Assembly: GCA_009869945.1 (NCBI GenBank)
Contig: WIXG01000029.1
Location: 62,001-126,000, forward strand
Direction of reading: 5' to 3'
Source: Mesaphorura yosii
Taxonomy: Eukaryota > Arthropoda > Collembola > Poduromorpha > Tullbergiidae
Length of the DNA stretch: 64,000 bases
A program made the translations under genes and the position numbers. Positions 48,018-59,900 of this stretch are shown here, piece by piece. The notes beneath the pieces were generated by a model. That model was not told where the DNA came from and did no database searches. It saw nothing but the letters and a program-made list of their open reading frames with translations. Within the stretch, counting starts at the first letter, position 1. The number at the start of each line of letters is the position of its first letter.

Positions 48018-49109
48018 ATTTCGTTTAATGATAAAATTATTGCTATTATCTTTTGGAGGTATGACCATAACCATAATGTGCTTTTGTAAACTCTATTTAA
48101 TGTATTTACACCATATTAAACCACAGCTAATGATTCATGAAGAAATTTTGCATTTTAATTATGAAACACTGCACTTTTAAGCGCTTCACATGAAGACATT
48201 GTTACTCATAAGTACGCAATTGCAAATCGACGGTAATTGGAGCTAAACCAGTCGTGCGAAAGGCCTCCATCACGCGAGCCTCCTCGTGGATTCGTTTCCT
48301 CACTCGGCGAGTTAAGCACACAGTTTCGAGAGCAAAAAGTCTTGAAGCATCTCAGCATTTGTCTCGGGACTTAATGACTCAAATTGATTTACTGTAACAA
48401 AGTACAACAGTCTGGCCGAGCGAACACTTCCGGTGCTTCACAGCAACGCGTTACAACACAACACAACATTGTAGCGTGTCGCTGATTTGGATTCAGATAT
48501 GGGACAATCGTGGCCGTGGGATAAATCTGCCGTCGAGTACCGTTACCAATGCACTTTCTTAGTGCCTAGTCTCGCCGTCTCGCCTTCAGCCGTCATTCTT
48601 TTTTTCTGGCTGTCGATCGGCCGCCATGCCGCAGCTACAAGTGCACTCATTTCACTCTCATCTTAATTTCTTCGAACGGCAAGTGGAAATGGGTCTAATT
48701 GAGAACCACTGAAGCAATGGTTAACCACTGTAACAGCTATGTGAGTCATCTAAAGATTCACCAACGATATGACTGAATTTCTTGCACTGCAGATTACAAA
48801 TCGTCTGCAGACTCATGGAAAGCGGTGTACACTGTTACTGTTAATTATAAGTCGCATGTGTTGGGCATTAATCAGTATGAGTAATACGGTTCACTCGTAC
48901 AGCTAGGCTGATTCCTTCCTCTTGCGCCAGAAAAAGAGAAAAGTACACTACTTATCTCATTGAACGTTTCGCGTGTGGATTTACTGTTACAATTTCTTGT
49001 CTTGTCAACAAAATCGCGCACAAATCATAAATGTTAAAGTAGTTGAGATCTGAGAGTTGCTCTGCAAAGTCATAGCTCAACTTCGTGTCTTGAAATTACT
49101 GACTCTGAA
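48018..49109. other. Intergenic, upstream of ACOX3 copy 1
   Basis: No supported gene. A short plus ORF crosses the PFDN6 stop in another frame and is a shadow. The promoter of the first oxidase should lie near the right end. Confidence 0.5.
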
Positions 49110-51624
49110 ATGTCGAGTTTTGATAACGCCTCCGACTTTCTTGCTCCGCGGATGCCGGACGGACCTCTGAGCTCGTACAGGAAGGACTGTTCATTTCACT
49201 GGAGGGACATGGCGTTGGTGATAGAAGACGAGAAAATCTTACGATTTAAAGTATGTGACTAAATGTTTTACCGCGAATAGTCGACACCATACAGGATATG
49301 CATTCAAGTCTATTTAATGTGTATTTAGTACAAAGTTTGGCGAGCACTTGAGGCCGATCCTATTTTTGCCCATTCTCCGGTGAAGCGTTCGTTCGAGGAA
49401 GAGAGAAGCTGGGTTATGGCCTGCACTTTGCGATTGGCTGAGTTAGACTTGTTAACCGAAGATGAAGTCACTGGTGAACCAAGATATGTAAGTCAACATC
49501 ACTCTGTCGCTGGCTCCTTTGACTGTATTCCGTGATCCGGGATTCCAGACCGTCTCTATTTATATTCTAGACTCCGGCGTACGTGGTTGCATTGGGACAC
49601 TTCAACTGGAGCCTGAGTACAAAGCGCAGCATCCTGACGGATTTCTTTACAAACGCTGTGCGAGGCTCCGGAAGTGGAAAGCACTATGACTATATCAGTG
49701 AAGCGTACAGTAATGACATACTTGGCAGTGTCTGCATAACCGAAATTAGTCATGGAACAAATACGCGAGGACTTCGTACCACTGCCACATTTGATCCTAA
49801 AACACAGACATTTGTTCTGCACACACCAGACTTTGAAGCCGCCAAATGTTGGGCTGGAGTTATGGGTATGAATTTGAGGAAGAATTGCATTAATACTTCA
49901 GAATCTCTTAATCTTGGACAAGACTGGTTTTATAGGAAAGACTGCCACGCACGCTTACGTTTTTGCAAAATTGTACACTGCCGATGGAGTTTGTCACGGC
50001 TTGCACAGTTTTATCGTGCCGATACGCGATCCTAAAACTATGCTGACGTATCCGGGAGTGACTATTGGCGATATGGGTTGTAAACTAGGCCTCAACGGAC
50101 TCGATAATGGGTACTTGCATGCACATGCTACAACCAACCACAACTTGCTTGTATAAAGATTCTTCTACCATTGCATTTTGCATTTCCTTTCTCATTTCAG
50201 ATTCATGCTTTTCAATAATTACCGAATTCCGAAAGAAAATCTTCTCAACAAAACGGGTGATATCAATTCTGAAGGACAGTATGTGACATCCTTCAAAGAT
50301 CCTAACAAGCGCTTCGGTTAGTAATTTATTTATTCTTGGCCATTATAATCCAAGTTTACTACTACCTCATGAATTTCACTATTTCACAGGTGCATCGCTG
50401 GGGAATCTGTCCGGAGCCAGGTCAACCATAGTTGGCCTTTGCGTAGGGTGCATGATAAACGCGATTACAATCGCGATAAGATACTCCGCTGTCAGGCGAC
50501 AGTTCGGCCCAAACAGTAATGGCAATGGCTCGGTGGCCGTCAGTGATCAGGAACTTCCTATTATCGAATACCAAATGCAACAGTGGCGACTTTTCCCATA
50601 CCTCGCTGGAACATACGTCCTAAAGTTTTGTGCAGACACCTTCTTCAACGACTATCTTCATTTTGTGCTATCGCAGTACGACTCCGACGTTGACAGAGAT
50701 TTGCTTGCACTCTACGGTGCGGAGTTGCATGCAATTTCGTCTTCCGCAAAGCCCCTTGCCAGTTGGCTGGCGCGCGACGGTATTCAAGAGTGCCGGGAAG
50801 CTTGCGGTGGGCACGGGTATTTGAGGGCTGCTGGATTTGGTGATCTAAGAGATGACAATGACGCTAATTGCACCTACGAAGGAGATAACAATGTACTTCT
50901 GCAGCAAACTAGCAACTGGTTGCTGACGCTTTGGCCAAACCCTCAGCGGTCTGAAATAGCTCACCGTGCTCCTTTGAAGTCGCTTTCATTTCTGAAGGAT
51001 GTAGGCCGCATTTTCAAGTCAAAGTTCCAGGCAAAAAGCATGCATGAGCTGAATAATCCTAACGTGATGTTTGACGCTTACAAATGGGTGCTGTGCTGGC
51101 TGCTTCAGTCAACATATCGAAAATTGCAATCCGAACAAGCGAAGCAGGGCGCAGATTTGTTTACAGTCAGAAACTCTTGCCAAATCTACCAGGCTCGAAC
51201 GCTGTCGTTGGTTTTCATTGAACATCACGTAATGGAAAGGTTTTGGTTGCAACTGTGCAATAAGCCGGATCTGAAACCTGAGATCCGGGTGATCCTCACC
51301 AAACTTTTACTATTATACGGTTACTGGAGCCTGGAAAAGCATTTGACCATTTGTTATCAAGGAGGGTACATTTCGGATCCACAATCTGCAAACTTAATTC
51401 ACGAATTCATTTTGGACTTGTGCGGAGGGATAAAGTGTGATGTCGTGTCGCTAGTTGACGCGATAGCGCCGCCAGATTTCGTCTTGAACTCTGCACTCGG
51501 AATGGCTGACGGAAACATTTATAAGAATCTTTACACAGCCATGACTCAAACTCCAGGTTGCTTCGACAGACCGTCTTGGTGGAAGGACGTTGCGCTGAAG
51601 TTGGAATCAAAGTCCAAGTTATGA
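49110..51624 (+). CDS. ACOX3: Peroxisomal acyl-CoA oxidase 3-type, copy 1
   Basis: Six exons: 49110-49250, 49329-49487, 49571-49865, 49936-50110, 50201-50316 and 50390-51624; 706 aa, phases agree. The enzyme adds the first double bond to (branched-chain) acyl-CoA and reduces O2 to H2O2 in peroxisomes. Family marks are [18 protein letters not shown] at the N-terminus, [20 protein letters not shown] and [13 protein letters not shown] in the FAD-domain core, [20 protein letters not shown] and [20 protein letters not shown]; the catalytic Glu is the E of YEGD, near residue 456. The C-terminus SKSKL ends in the peroxisomal PTS1 signal SKL. The human orthologue also ends SLKSKL, which supports the type 3 assignment. 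The next gene is its tandem paralogue, starting 818 nt downstream. Confidence 0.96.
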
Positions 51625-51741
51625 TACATTATTGAGTGCTCCAACATCTTTTCTTCGATGATAATTTTTCATTTTGATTTTGTATCTACGCTCGCATCGA
51701 AGTAAGTTCTGCGTATTTTAAGATTGGGAATGGGGTCACAA

Positions 51742-51747
51742 AATAAA
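51742..51747 (+). terminator. Poly(A) signal of ACOX3 copy 1
   Basis: AATAAA, 117 nt past the stop. Confidence 0.55.
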
Positions 51748-52442
51748 CTATGATTGATATTCCATACATGACTGAATGAACTTCACTGATGTCGTCAATT
51801 TTTGTTTAGTCTTTAGTCTCTTTAGTATTCATTGCGCAACCGAATGTTTCGTTTTATCTGAATTAACTCATGAATGCGATTGATGCCGATTACCCTGAAA
51901 CACGATGCTCTGGACATAGTAAAACTAATACTCGAAAGTGATGTGATCGTGATGTAGTCACATAGGTTCATATTACGTGAAAAAACTGGTTTATCTTATC
52001 TCATCAACAAGTTAATGATTGAGGTTGTTGTGCCCTGATTTTCGTGCTGCATTCTGAAGATTAACTTAAAAATTAGAAGACAAACACAGTGTTTCTGATT
52101 GTGGTTTTGTTGCGTTGTTTTAATATGCTCTGCAATGCTTCGAGACGACCATTTCTGGTAAGGACACCTGCAATTGTGGGAAAATAAATAGCAAAGGCAG
52201 AAAAGATGCAACGATACTGGAATTTTGTTATTTCCCAGGAGTATGTGAAATCTCATATCTTCTTTTTGGGAAGCGCGGCTGTTCTTCCCCAGCCATTCCA
52301 GTTAAGACCAAGTTATTGTCAAAACAGGACGAGAAGGACATTCACTCGTGCGCCCGCGCTCTGCGAAGGCAGCGCAGGCGAATCTTCGTCCAGTCTTCGA
52401 CACGGCGGTTCTCAGGCAGACGCAGCCCCGACAAATCCCGAC

Positions 52443-54861
52443 ATGGAGTTTTTAAAAGACTTCCAACCCGGCCCACTGGACGCTTACAGAAAGCAAGCCT
52501 CCTTTGATTGGAAACAAATGGCAACCACGGTCGAAGATGAATCACTGCTTCGGTATAAGGTAAAGCTTCGGAAACACATGCTTTATATCTATCTGTTTTA
52601 ATCTTGTTTATGGGTTCGGCATGGCAGTTCAATATTTGGAAGGCACTGGAAAATGATTCGCTGTTTGCCCATTCGCCGGTTCCCCATTCATTGGAGGACG
52701 AGCGCCGCCTCAGTATGAAGAGAGTTCGTCGAATATTTGAGTACGATTTTAGCAATCTGTCCGAAACATTTGCTGACCCACGGAGAATGGGGAAATTGCA
52801 CGCAGCGTTGGGTGCATACGATTGGTCAATGGCTATCCAGCTTGGGCTTTTCCAAGGTTTCTTCATAAACTTAATCCGCGGACAAGGAACAAGCAAGCAC
52901 TACGATTATATTGACGCTGCGTACAATTTGCAGGTAAATAGTAGTAGTATTGTTATACCTGCACAATTGACATTGTAATCACTGCTACAACTTACATCCC
53001 ATACATTTCCATAGGTGCTCGGTGCCGTTTGCATTACTGAGATTGGTCATGGAACAAACACACGAGGGTTGCGCACCACCGCAACTTATGACTCCGCAAG
53101 CCAATGTTTCATTATCCATACTCCTGATTTTGAAGCAGCAAAATGTTGGGCAGGAAATCTTGGTATGTTTAGTTATAATGAAATCAGTATCTCTCAATTA
53201 GAAGAGAGCATTCTACTCATCATTTACTAAATGAACTCAAGGTAAGAATGCCACTCACGCCGTGGTCCTCGCGCAACTTTATACGCCGGACGGGCATGTC
53301 CACGGTCTTCACCATTTCGTCGTCCCTATTCGCGACCCTAGCACAATGTCACCATATCCTGGAGTCAAAATTGGTGACATGGGGGCTAAGCATGGTCTGA
53401 ACGGAATTGACAACGGGTAATAGCAAAAATTCAACTTTCAGGGAATTGTTGTGCCAGTTCTTTTACATTCTATTATTCCTTTATTCCAGATTCGCCGAGT
53501 TTAACTCGTACAAAATTCCCAGGGATAACTTGTTGAACAAGAATGGAGATGTGACAGTCGATGGAAAATACGTTTCCGCGCATAAAGACCCGAGCAAGAG
53601 ATTCAGTTAGTCCTATTAAAACAACAGATGGCTAGAATTTCGGTTTGGTCAAATATGCCTATCAAATTCAGGCGCATCGCTTGGAGCACTGTCCGCAGGG
53701 CGAGCCGGTATAATTGGAATGGCCGTCACGAATCTGACGAACGCATTAACCATATCAATTCGATATGCAGCCCTGCGCCGGCAGTTTGGAAACGGAAACG
53801 AGAATGAAGAATTGCCAGTGATCGAGTACCAAATGCAGCAATGGCGTCTGTTTCCGTACCTCGCCGCTTGCTACGTGTGGACATGCTTGTCGAACACTTT
53901 CATGGAGGACTTCATTTACTTCATCATGAGCCAGTATAACTCTGACGTTAACAAGGAAGAACTGAGTTTAATGAGTGGTGAAATTCATGCAATTTCTTCG
54001 GCTGCAAAGCCCGTTGCGAGTTGGCTGGCTCGGGATGGGATTCAAGAGTCTCGCGAAGCCTGCGGTGGACATGGCTACCTCAGCTCGTCAGGATTTGGCA
54101 GGTTGCGCAATGACAACGATGCAAATTGTACCTACGAAGGTGACAATAATGTCCTTCTTCAACAAACCAGTAATTGGCTGCTGTCGAACATGAGAAACCA
54201 AAGCCAAGATTCGAGCAGGAAATCGCCACTGGGAGCATTGAATTTTCTTTCTGACATAAACAGCAAGTTTTCAGAGTCGGAGGTGAAAGATTTACGAAGC
54301 CCAACTGTGATCCTGAACTCCTACAAGTGGTTAGTGCGCTGGATACTGAAATCCACGAATGAAAAATTTAATGCGCAACTGACTTTGGGAAAAAATGGTT
54401 TCGCATCAAAAAATGATTCCCAAGTTTATTATGCAAGAACATTAGTAATTGTATTTATTGAGTGGTTCGTGTTGGAACGATTTTGGAACAAAATGTGCAC
54501 AACAAACTCTAATCCGGAAATATCAAATGTGTTAAAAAAATTATTTTATTTGTATGGTTATTGGAGCCTTGAGAAACATCTTATGTACTTCTATCAAGGT
54601 GGATACTTTCAGGGTCCGGAACCTGTAAATTTGGTGCGCCAAGCAATACTAGATTTGTGTTCAGAATTGAAGCCTGAAGTCGTCGCCCTTGTCGACGCGA
54701 TTGCCCCACCAGACTTCATTCTTAATTCGGCGATAGGAAAGTCTGATGGCCAACTGTACAAAAATCTGGAAGCTGCAATGGCTAGTACACCAAACTGCTT
54801 CGAAAGACCGCTCTGGTGGAAAGATATCGTGAGCAGAATGGAAGGGCGATCAAAATTGTAA
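52443..54861 (+). CDS. ACOX3: Peroxisomal acyl-CoA oxidase 3-type, copy 2
   Basis: Six exons: 52443-52559, 52628-52933, 53015-53162, 53242-53416, 53490-53605 and 53672-54861; 683 aa. It shares all the motifs of copy 1: [64 protein letters not shown] and [20 protein letters not shown] with the catalytic Glu. It ends GRSKL, again a PTS1. Exons 4 and 5 have the same lengths as in copy 1 (175 and 116 nt), but the two 5' halves differ in intron positions. The start at 52443 matches the family N-terminus. The frame is open further up to an ATG at 52206, which would add 79 residues rich in Arg, Ser and Gln. That extension lacks family support and may be 5' UTR. Confidence 0.96.
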
Positions 54862-55203
54862 TTAAAACAATAACAACAATTGATCCATGTCTTCAGAATT
54901 GTCAGTCCAAAGGATTTCGAAGGTATGATAATTAAAGATGGCTTCAGAATACTTCCGTTTGTAACTGACTTTAGGCATCTTGAAACACTTGCTTCAAATT
55001 AGCAAAACTTACAGAAGACCAGACTGCAATGAATGTCTTTAAATCTTAGTCTTTATGTGATTATCATCAGTGGTCTTCAGTGAGTCTTTACGAGTGCGTT
55101 CAATTAAAACTGGCCGTAAGCATGTAAACAAGTAAAGCTTTACGTCTTTACGCTTCTACGTCTTTTACTTTAAATTTGTCTGAGTACCCCCAATATTAAA
55201 CAG

Positions 55204-55209
55204 AATAAA
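55204..55209 (+). terminator. Likely poly(A) signal of ACOX3 copy 2
   Basis: AATAAA on the plus strand, 342 nt past the stop and only 11 nt before the TYW3 stop on the other strand, so the two 3' UTRs probably overlap. Confidence 0.4.
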
Positions 55210-55220
55210 ACCTTGTGGTA

Positions 55221-56915
55221 TCATTTAGCTAAGAAATGTTTCTGAAATTCACGTGAGAATTTTTCAGTCCGCTCCCAGTTTTGTCTCATCGTTTCGTTTC
55301 CAGTATTAATCAAATACTCCAAGAACTGCAGAAAGAAAATAGTCAAACACTGCACTGTCTGGACTGGCAATTTAACTACATCGTATCGGACCTGATCTGA
55401 CACAATTGGCTGGTGCTCCCTTTTTCCAACAGGTAGAGGCACTTCGAGTCCGATTGTACTTCTTACTGCGACGGTTATTTTCCCATGTTTGCCAATTACC
55501 ATCCCGGAATTTCGGAAGCCAGACTGCGTGGCAGCTATCTGAATCTGAAAAAGAGCAAGACGAACAATGACAATGATGACTAAATTTTCCTATGCGCATT
55601 GCCGTGGGATAAGAGATCAAGGACTTACCAGTTCTTTCGCACTGGAAAGTGAGCGACACTGCACATGGAAGATGCTTGGCTCAATTTTAAAAACTGCATA
55701 GCTTCCTTCAGGGAGGTTTCGCCAGCAAACCATGAATTCGTCGGATTTTATCTCATCGTGCGTAACGTACAGCCATTTGCAGCCTTTTTTCTGGTTGGCT
55801 TTGCGTATTTGCGGAATCGATTCCTCCGTGACCGCCAGATGAAATTCTCCCTCGGGATCACCTTCAGCCCTGGGAGCATCTGTTACTACAACCTCGCCAT
55901 CGACGTCCTGTAGAATGCAGAATTCAAAATGCATGTCGCTAGATTCGAATAGCTTGTGGTTTGCGGAGTCAGGAATTATTCACTAGGGATCTGGGATCCA
56001 AAACAAGTGCAACAATGCAATGAGAGTTTCGTGTTTCGTAGATGGCATGTACTGCAGGTAAACATTCGTACGGATGACAAGTTGCATTTCTCCGAGGCAT
56101 AAAATAGCAATAAGAGCACAATTCACAGCACAATCAAAGCCGGATGCAACAGATTGTTCCAATACAAATAACACGAGGCTTCATTCAAAAATTCTTGTAT
56201 ACATTTTAAAGGGGCAGATATGCAGAATAGCACGAATAATACAACAGGTGGTTGTGTAGTGAAATGTTCATTCATTTTTGCATTGTACCGTGAACCAGCA
56301 CGTTATTTTATAGATTTGTAAGAGGTAAATACTTATCTAACTGTACTTTAAATTATGAGTTAACCTGGACCCAGGAATCCATCATGAAACATAAACATTC
56401 CACGGATTAGTTAATTTACATATTAGTGCACCGTCCAACTGTCTCATCTTTCAATTTTTGACTAAACCGACCGACGACTTCAACTTGTTACTTAAAAGTG
56501 AAACCTATTTTGCTAAGAAAGTGCTTAATTTTGAACAAACAGTGAACAGTTAACTTACATGTGTAAACAAAATGGCTCTTCCAGAGCATGAACTGGTTGT
56601 AAAATAATTCCATGGCTCGCTTCTCTTTGAACTTAAGTACAATGATTCGTTGGTGATCTCGCTGGACGACGATGTCACAGAAGCATCTTCACGTGGAATC
56701 GGTGATGACAGTGGCATTGGCATGTTATTGATTTGATTCACCAAGTTTATAATTCTTGTGTCAATACTTCCCTTGCGGCTTTTGTCGTCGACAAGTCCGG
56801 CTTCTTCAACTTCTCCTTTCGGATCTGTTTTACAGGTGAGCCCTTGTCTTTTCCGATTGTCGTCAAAATGTATGCTAATTATGTCGCCAGACAAACTTTG
56901 GGATGTGCCAGACAT
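55221..56915 (-). CDS. TYW3: tRNA wybutosine-synthesizing protein 3 homologue
   Basis: Four exons: 56915-56559, 55907-55629, 55544-55392 and 55325-55221; 297 aa. TYW3 methylates N4 of the yW-86 intermediate when wybutosine is made at position 37 of tRNA-Phe, using S-adenosylmethionine. The family blocks are DKSRKGSIDTRIINLVNQIN, YFTTSSCSGRAILF, GCKWLYVTHDEIKSDEF, FKIEPSIFHVQCRSL, ATQSGFRNSGMVIGKHGKI and AVRSTIGLEVPLPVG, then FLEYLINTGNETM. Exon 1 has a 35-residue Ser-rich insertion between the first two blocks. The intron 55326-55391 is 66 nt, in phase and free of stops, so an unspliced reading adds 22 residues that other family members lack. The start is the first ATG in an otherwise unsupported 5' region. 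Confidence 0.92.
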
Positions 56916-59900
56916 CGTCAATGATTAAACAAGTGCGTTGGATCACAATTTTTATTACTGGCTCGGGAATAATTTAACTCTGGAGCACAAACGTCTTCCA
57001 CGGGTGAGCGCAGAATAACATTGCACAGCGCGAGTGCACTCTTCATCAATATCACTTGCGAGTTCGCACGGCAAGCTTTCATAGCTCTCCCGTCTCCCGG
57101 TTTTATTTTAGAAACTAGACTCGGTCTACGCAATCTCCAAGTCCAACATGCCCCGAACAAGTGTCATGAATCTGGAATTTTCTGGAGATCGCACTTTACG
57201 TTTGATTGCGTGTTGTTCATCATGTATGAGTGTAATTTACCAAATTCATCTAGCTTCGCTTTGAGCCACGGGCCTTAACTCAATAGTTCCCACTGCCAAG
57301 ACTTAACTGTAGAAACGAGTACACCGAATTTATGCACTGGCTGCATTTTAAGTTTCCATGAAGGGTGGTGCAATAAAAAAAGATTTATGCGCTAATAAAT
57401 GGACATGCTAATTAACTCTTAAAGGTATCAGTAACCCTTTTCTTTGCATAGCTCCAGATTTCATGTTGTGTTTTGGAACACACATCAGTAAATTATTGCC
57501 ATTAAACTCCTTGCCGCCCAGTTGCGCAATTTCCATACGAATTAAAATTATTTATGAACTCGAGGCTACCTGCGCTCGTTCTTGCCTCTTTCAGCAATAT
57601 CTGTATGCCAAAACCGAACGTGGACATCGCGATCTTCTTAACACCGAGTGCATAATCGAGTTCATTGTCAGATCGTCAAGTTAATTTTGGAATTCCAAAC
57701 CTAGCCCTGAGTTGGGGCTAGGGACATGTCTGAGCACAGTACTAAATCTCGGTACTCGTATAGTTGACCTGTAAGCTATGAAAGCTGTCTAGGGCCTGAA
57801 TTATTTTGTTTCTTACTTAAACCACTCCACACTTGTTCCTATTTTAATAAGTTGCTAGCAAGACTGTTGGCATTTGATTTGCCTTCCAGGCAGCTCAAAA
57901 CCCGACCAAGTGAGTAACAAATGAACAGATCTTCAGAACAAATTCATAAATAGTTCAAGTCGACTTGTAAAAACTTCATGCGCGAGTCGTTACGGATAAA
58001 ATGTTGAAAAAATGCATTAGAGAACAAATATGCAGTCAACGAGGGGCTTGCATGCGTATGCTTTCCTTTATTTTCTGGGTGCATGATTGCAATACGGTAG
58101 ATTTTCTTTATATCATTTTAAATACACGTTACATTACATTACAGAGGACTGGGATGTGAAGTAAGGTTAAGATAGCAGAGAATGCATACCACAGCAATAG
58201 ACTGGCTTGAGAGACGAGTCTCAGTATCAATCCATCAGTACTTAAAGCAGTAAATGTTAGAAGAAACGATGCCATGCACACCCGTACTTACCAACCACCT
58301 TATACTTTACTTACACACAACTTGACAGCAACAGCATTAAGAAAACCCTTCGACAAGGCAGGCAACGACAGACATGGCCAGTCGCCACACTTTGGGGTGT
58401 AATAATAAAACTTCTCATTATTCAGTTGTAGTCGCACGCTCGTTGCAGCAAGATTCGTAGAGTGCGCATCTTTGTGTACAGTTTATAAACACGTTGAGGC
58501 GAGTGTCTTGTGCCTGATCGGTTTATTTACCGAAAACAGTTCTTGAACGTTGTATACAATCATTCAGTCAATAAAGTAAGAAAACATATAATTAGATATC
58601 AGGTGTCAGTGTTGAAGAATAACATACGTATGACTCCTGCCTTGTGCTGTTTGATTATTGGATTGGACAATTGCACACGAGAATAAAAATAATAACCTAG
58701 TTTTCCTTGTTGTTTGTGGTGCAAAAGCAATTAAATCTTGAGAATTGTCAAACGTGCACCCGAATTTACTACACGGCCATCAGTCCATCAACAACCTTCT
58801 TTATGTGCAGTGTGCGGTGCGGCGGTACCTTTCAGGAGAATGGATATCACAGTTATGAGAAACACGCGCACGTCTGAAGCCGAAACCACACGTGAATTGG
58901 TACGGCCAAGTGTCCATTGTGCAATGTGCAACAGTGCAATGTGAATTAGGTGGTCGAGATTCCCTGAACATTGGGTTGGCTCGTTATTATTCGTCGAATT
59001 ATATTTTCAGTGACAAGATGCATTAGCGTCAGAATTCCAAGCTATTAATTTTACCAGTGAAGAGCTGGAGTTTAGACTGGAGGACTTGAACTTGGTTTTG
59101 GATGAAGGATTGATAATGACAATGACGCGGTGATGTGAGTCTTTTCTGGCGTTGACAATGCGAAGCGAAGATGATGGTCTCATTCCTGTTACCTTGTTTT
59201 TTCACGAGTTTGTTACTGCGTCCGTGTCCAGCGCATGATTCGTATTCATTCACTACAAACCAATTATCGTTTGTTAATCCAGCGAGACAGCCACATAATT
59301 TGCACCAGAACTAAAAAGTAAGCATATATGAATGTGCCTTAATGTTTTGTGACCACGAACGCATGATCATCATGATGACTTTAATGTTGACGAAACTTTT
59401 TCCTAATTTTTTGTGAACATCCAACTCACATTCGCACTGGTTGCAACCTTAATTATTTTATCAAGGGCAAGGGCAGTTTATGTACTTTTTGTCTGGCCTG
59501 GCATTGTTATTCTTCTTGGGTTGATGAGACACTAACTCTAATCCTGTCTTACCTGTATTTTTCACGCTGGCTTCTGCTTTGCTTCTTTTCGCTTTTTGCC
59601 TACATGTCGATGTCAAGTGTTTGTTGCAAAGCAAAGCATTCGGGCTTGAATTATTTGTCTCTATCTCACTTATCTTCGTCATCAGCCGAAAAGCTGAATC
59701 GGCTTCGTTATCTTCATTAAAATCATCCTTCATCTTCATACTTCAATCTTCAGTCCGCCCATATCTTCACTTTACTCGACACCCGAACACCCTTTGAGTA
59801 GCAACTCATTAAGAAGAAACTGTGAAAACATGTGAAGAAATTGTAACTCGAAACAGGACTGATTAATTTGAGTTTCTCGTAAATTATAGGTTTGAGAACA

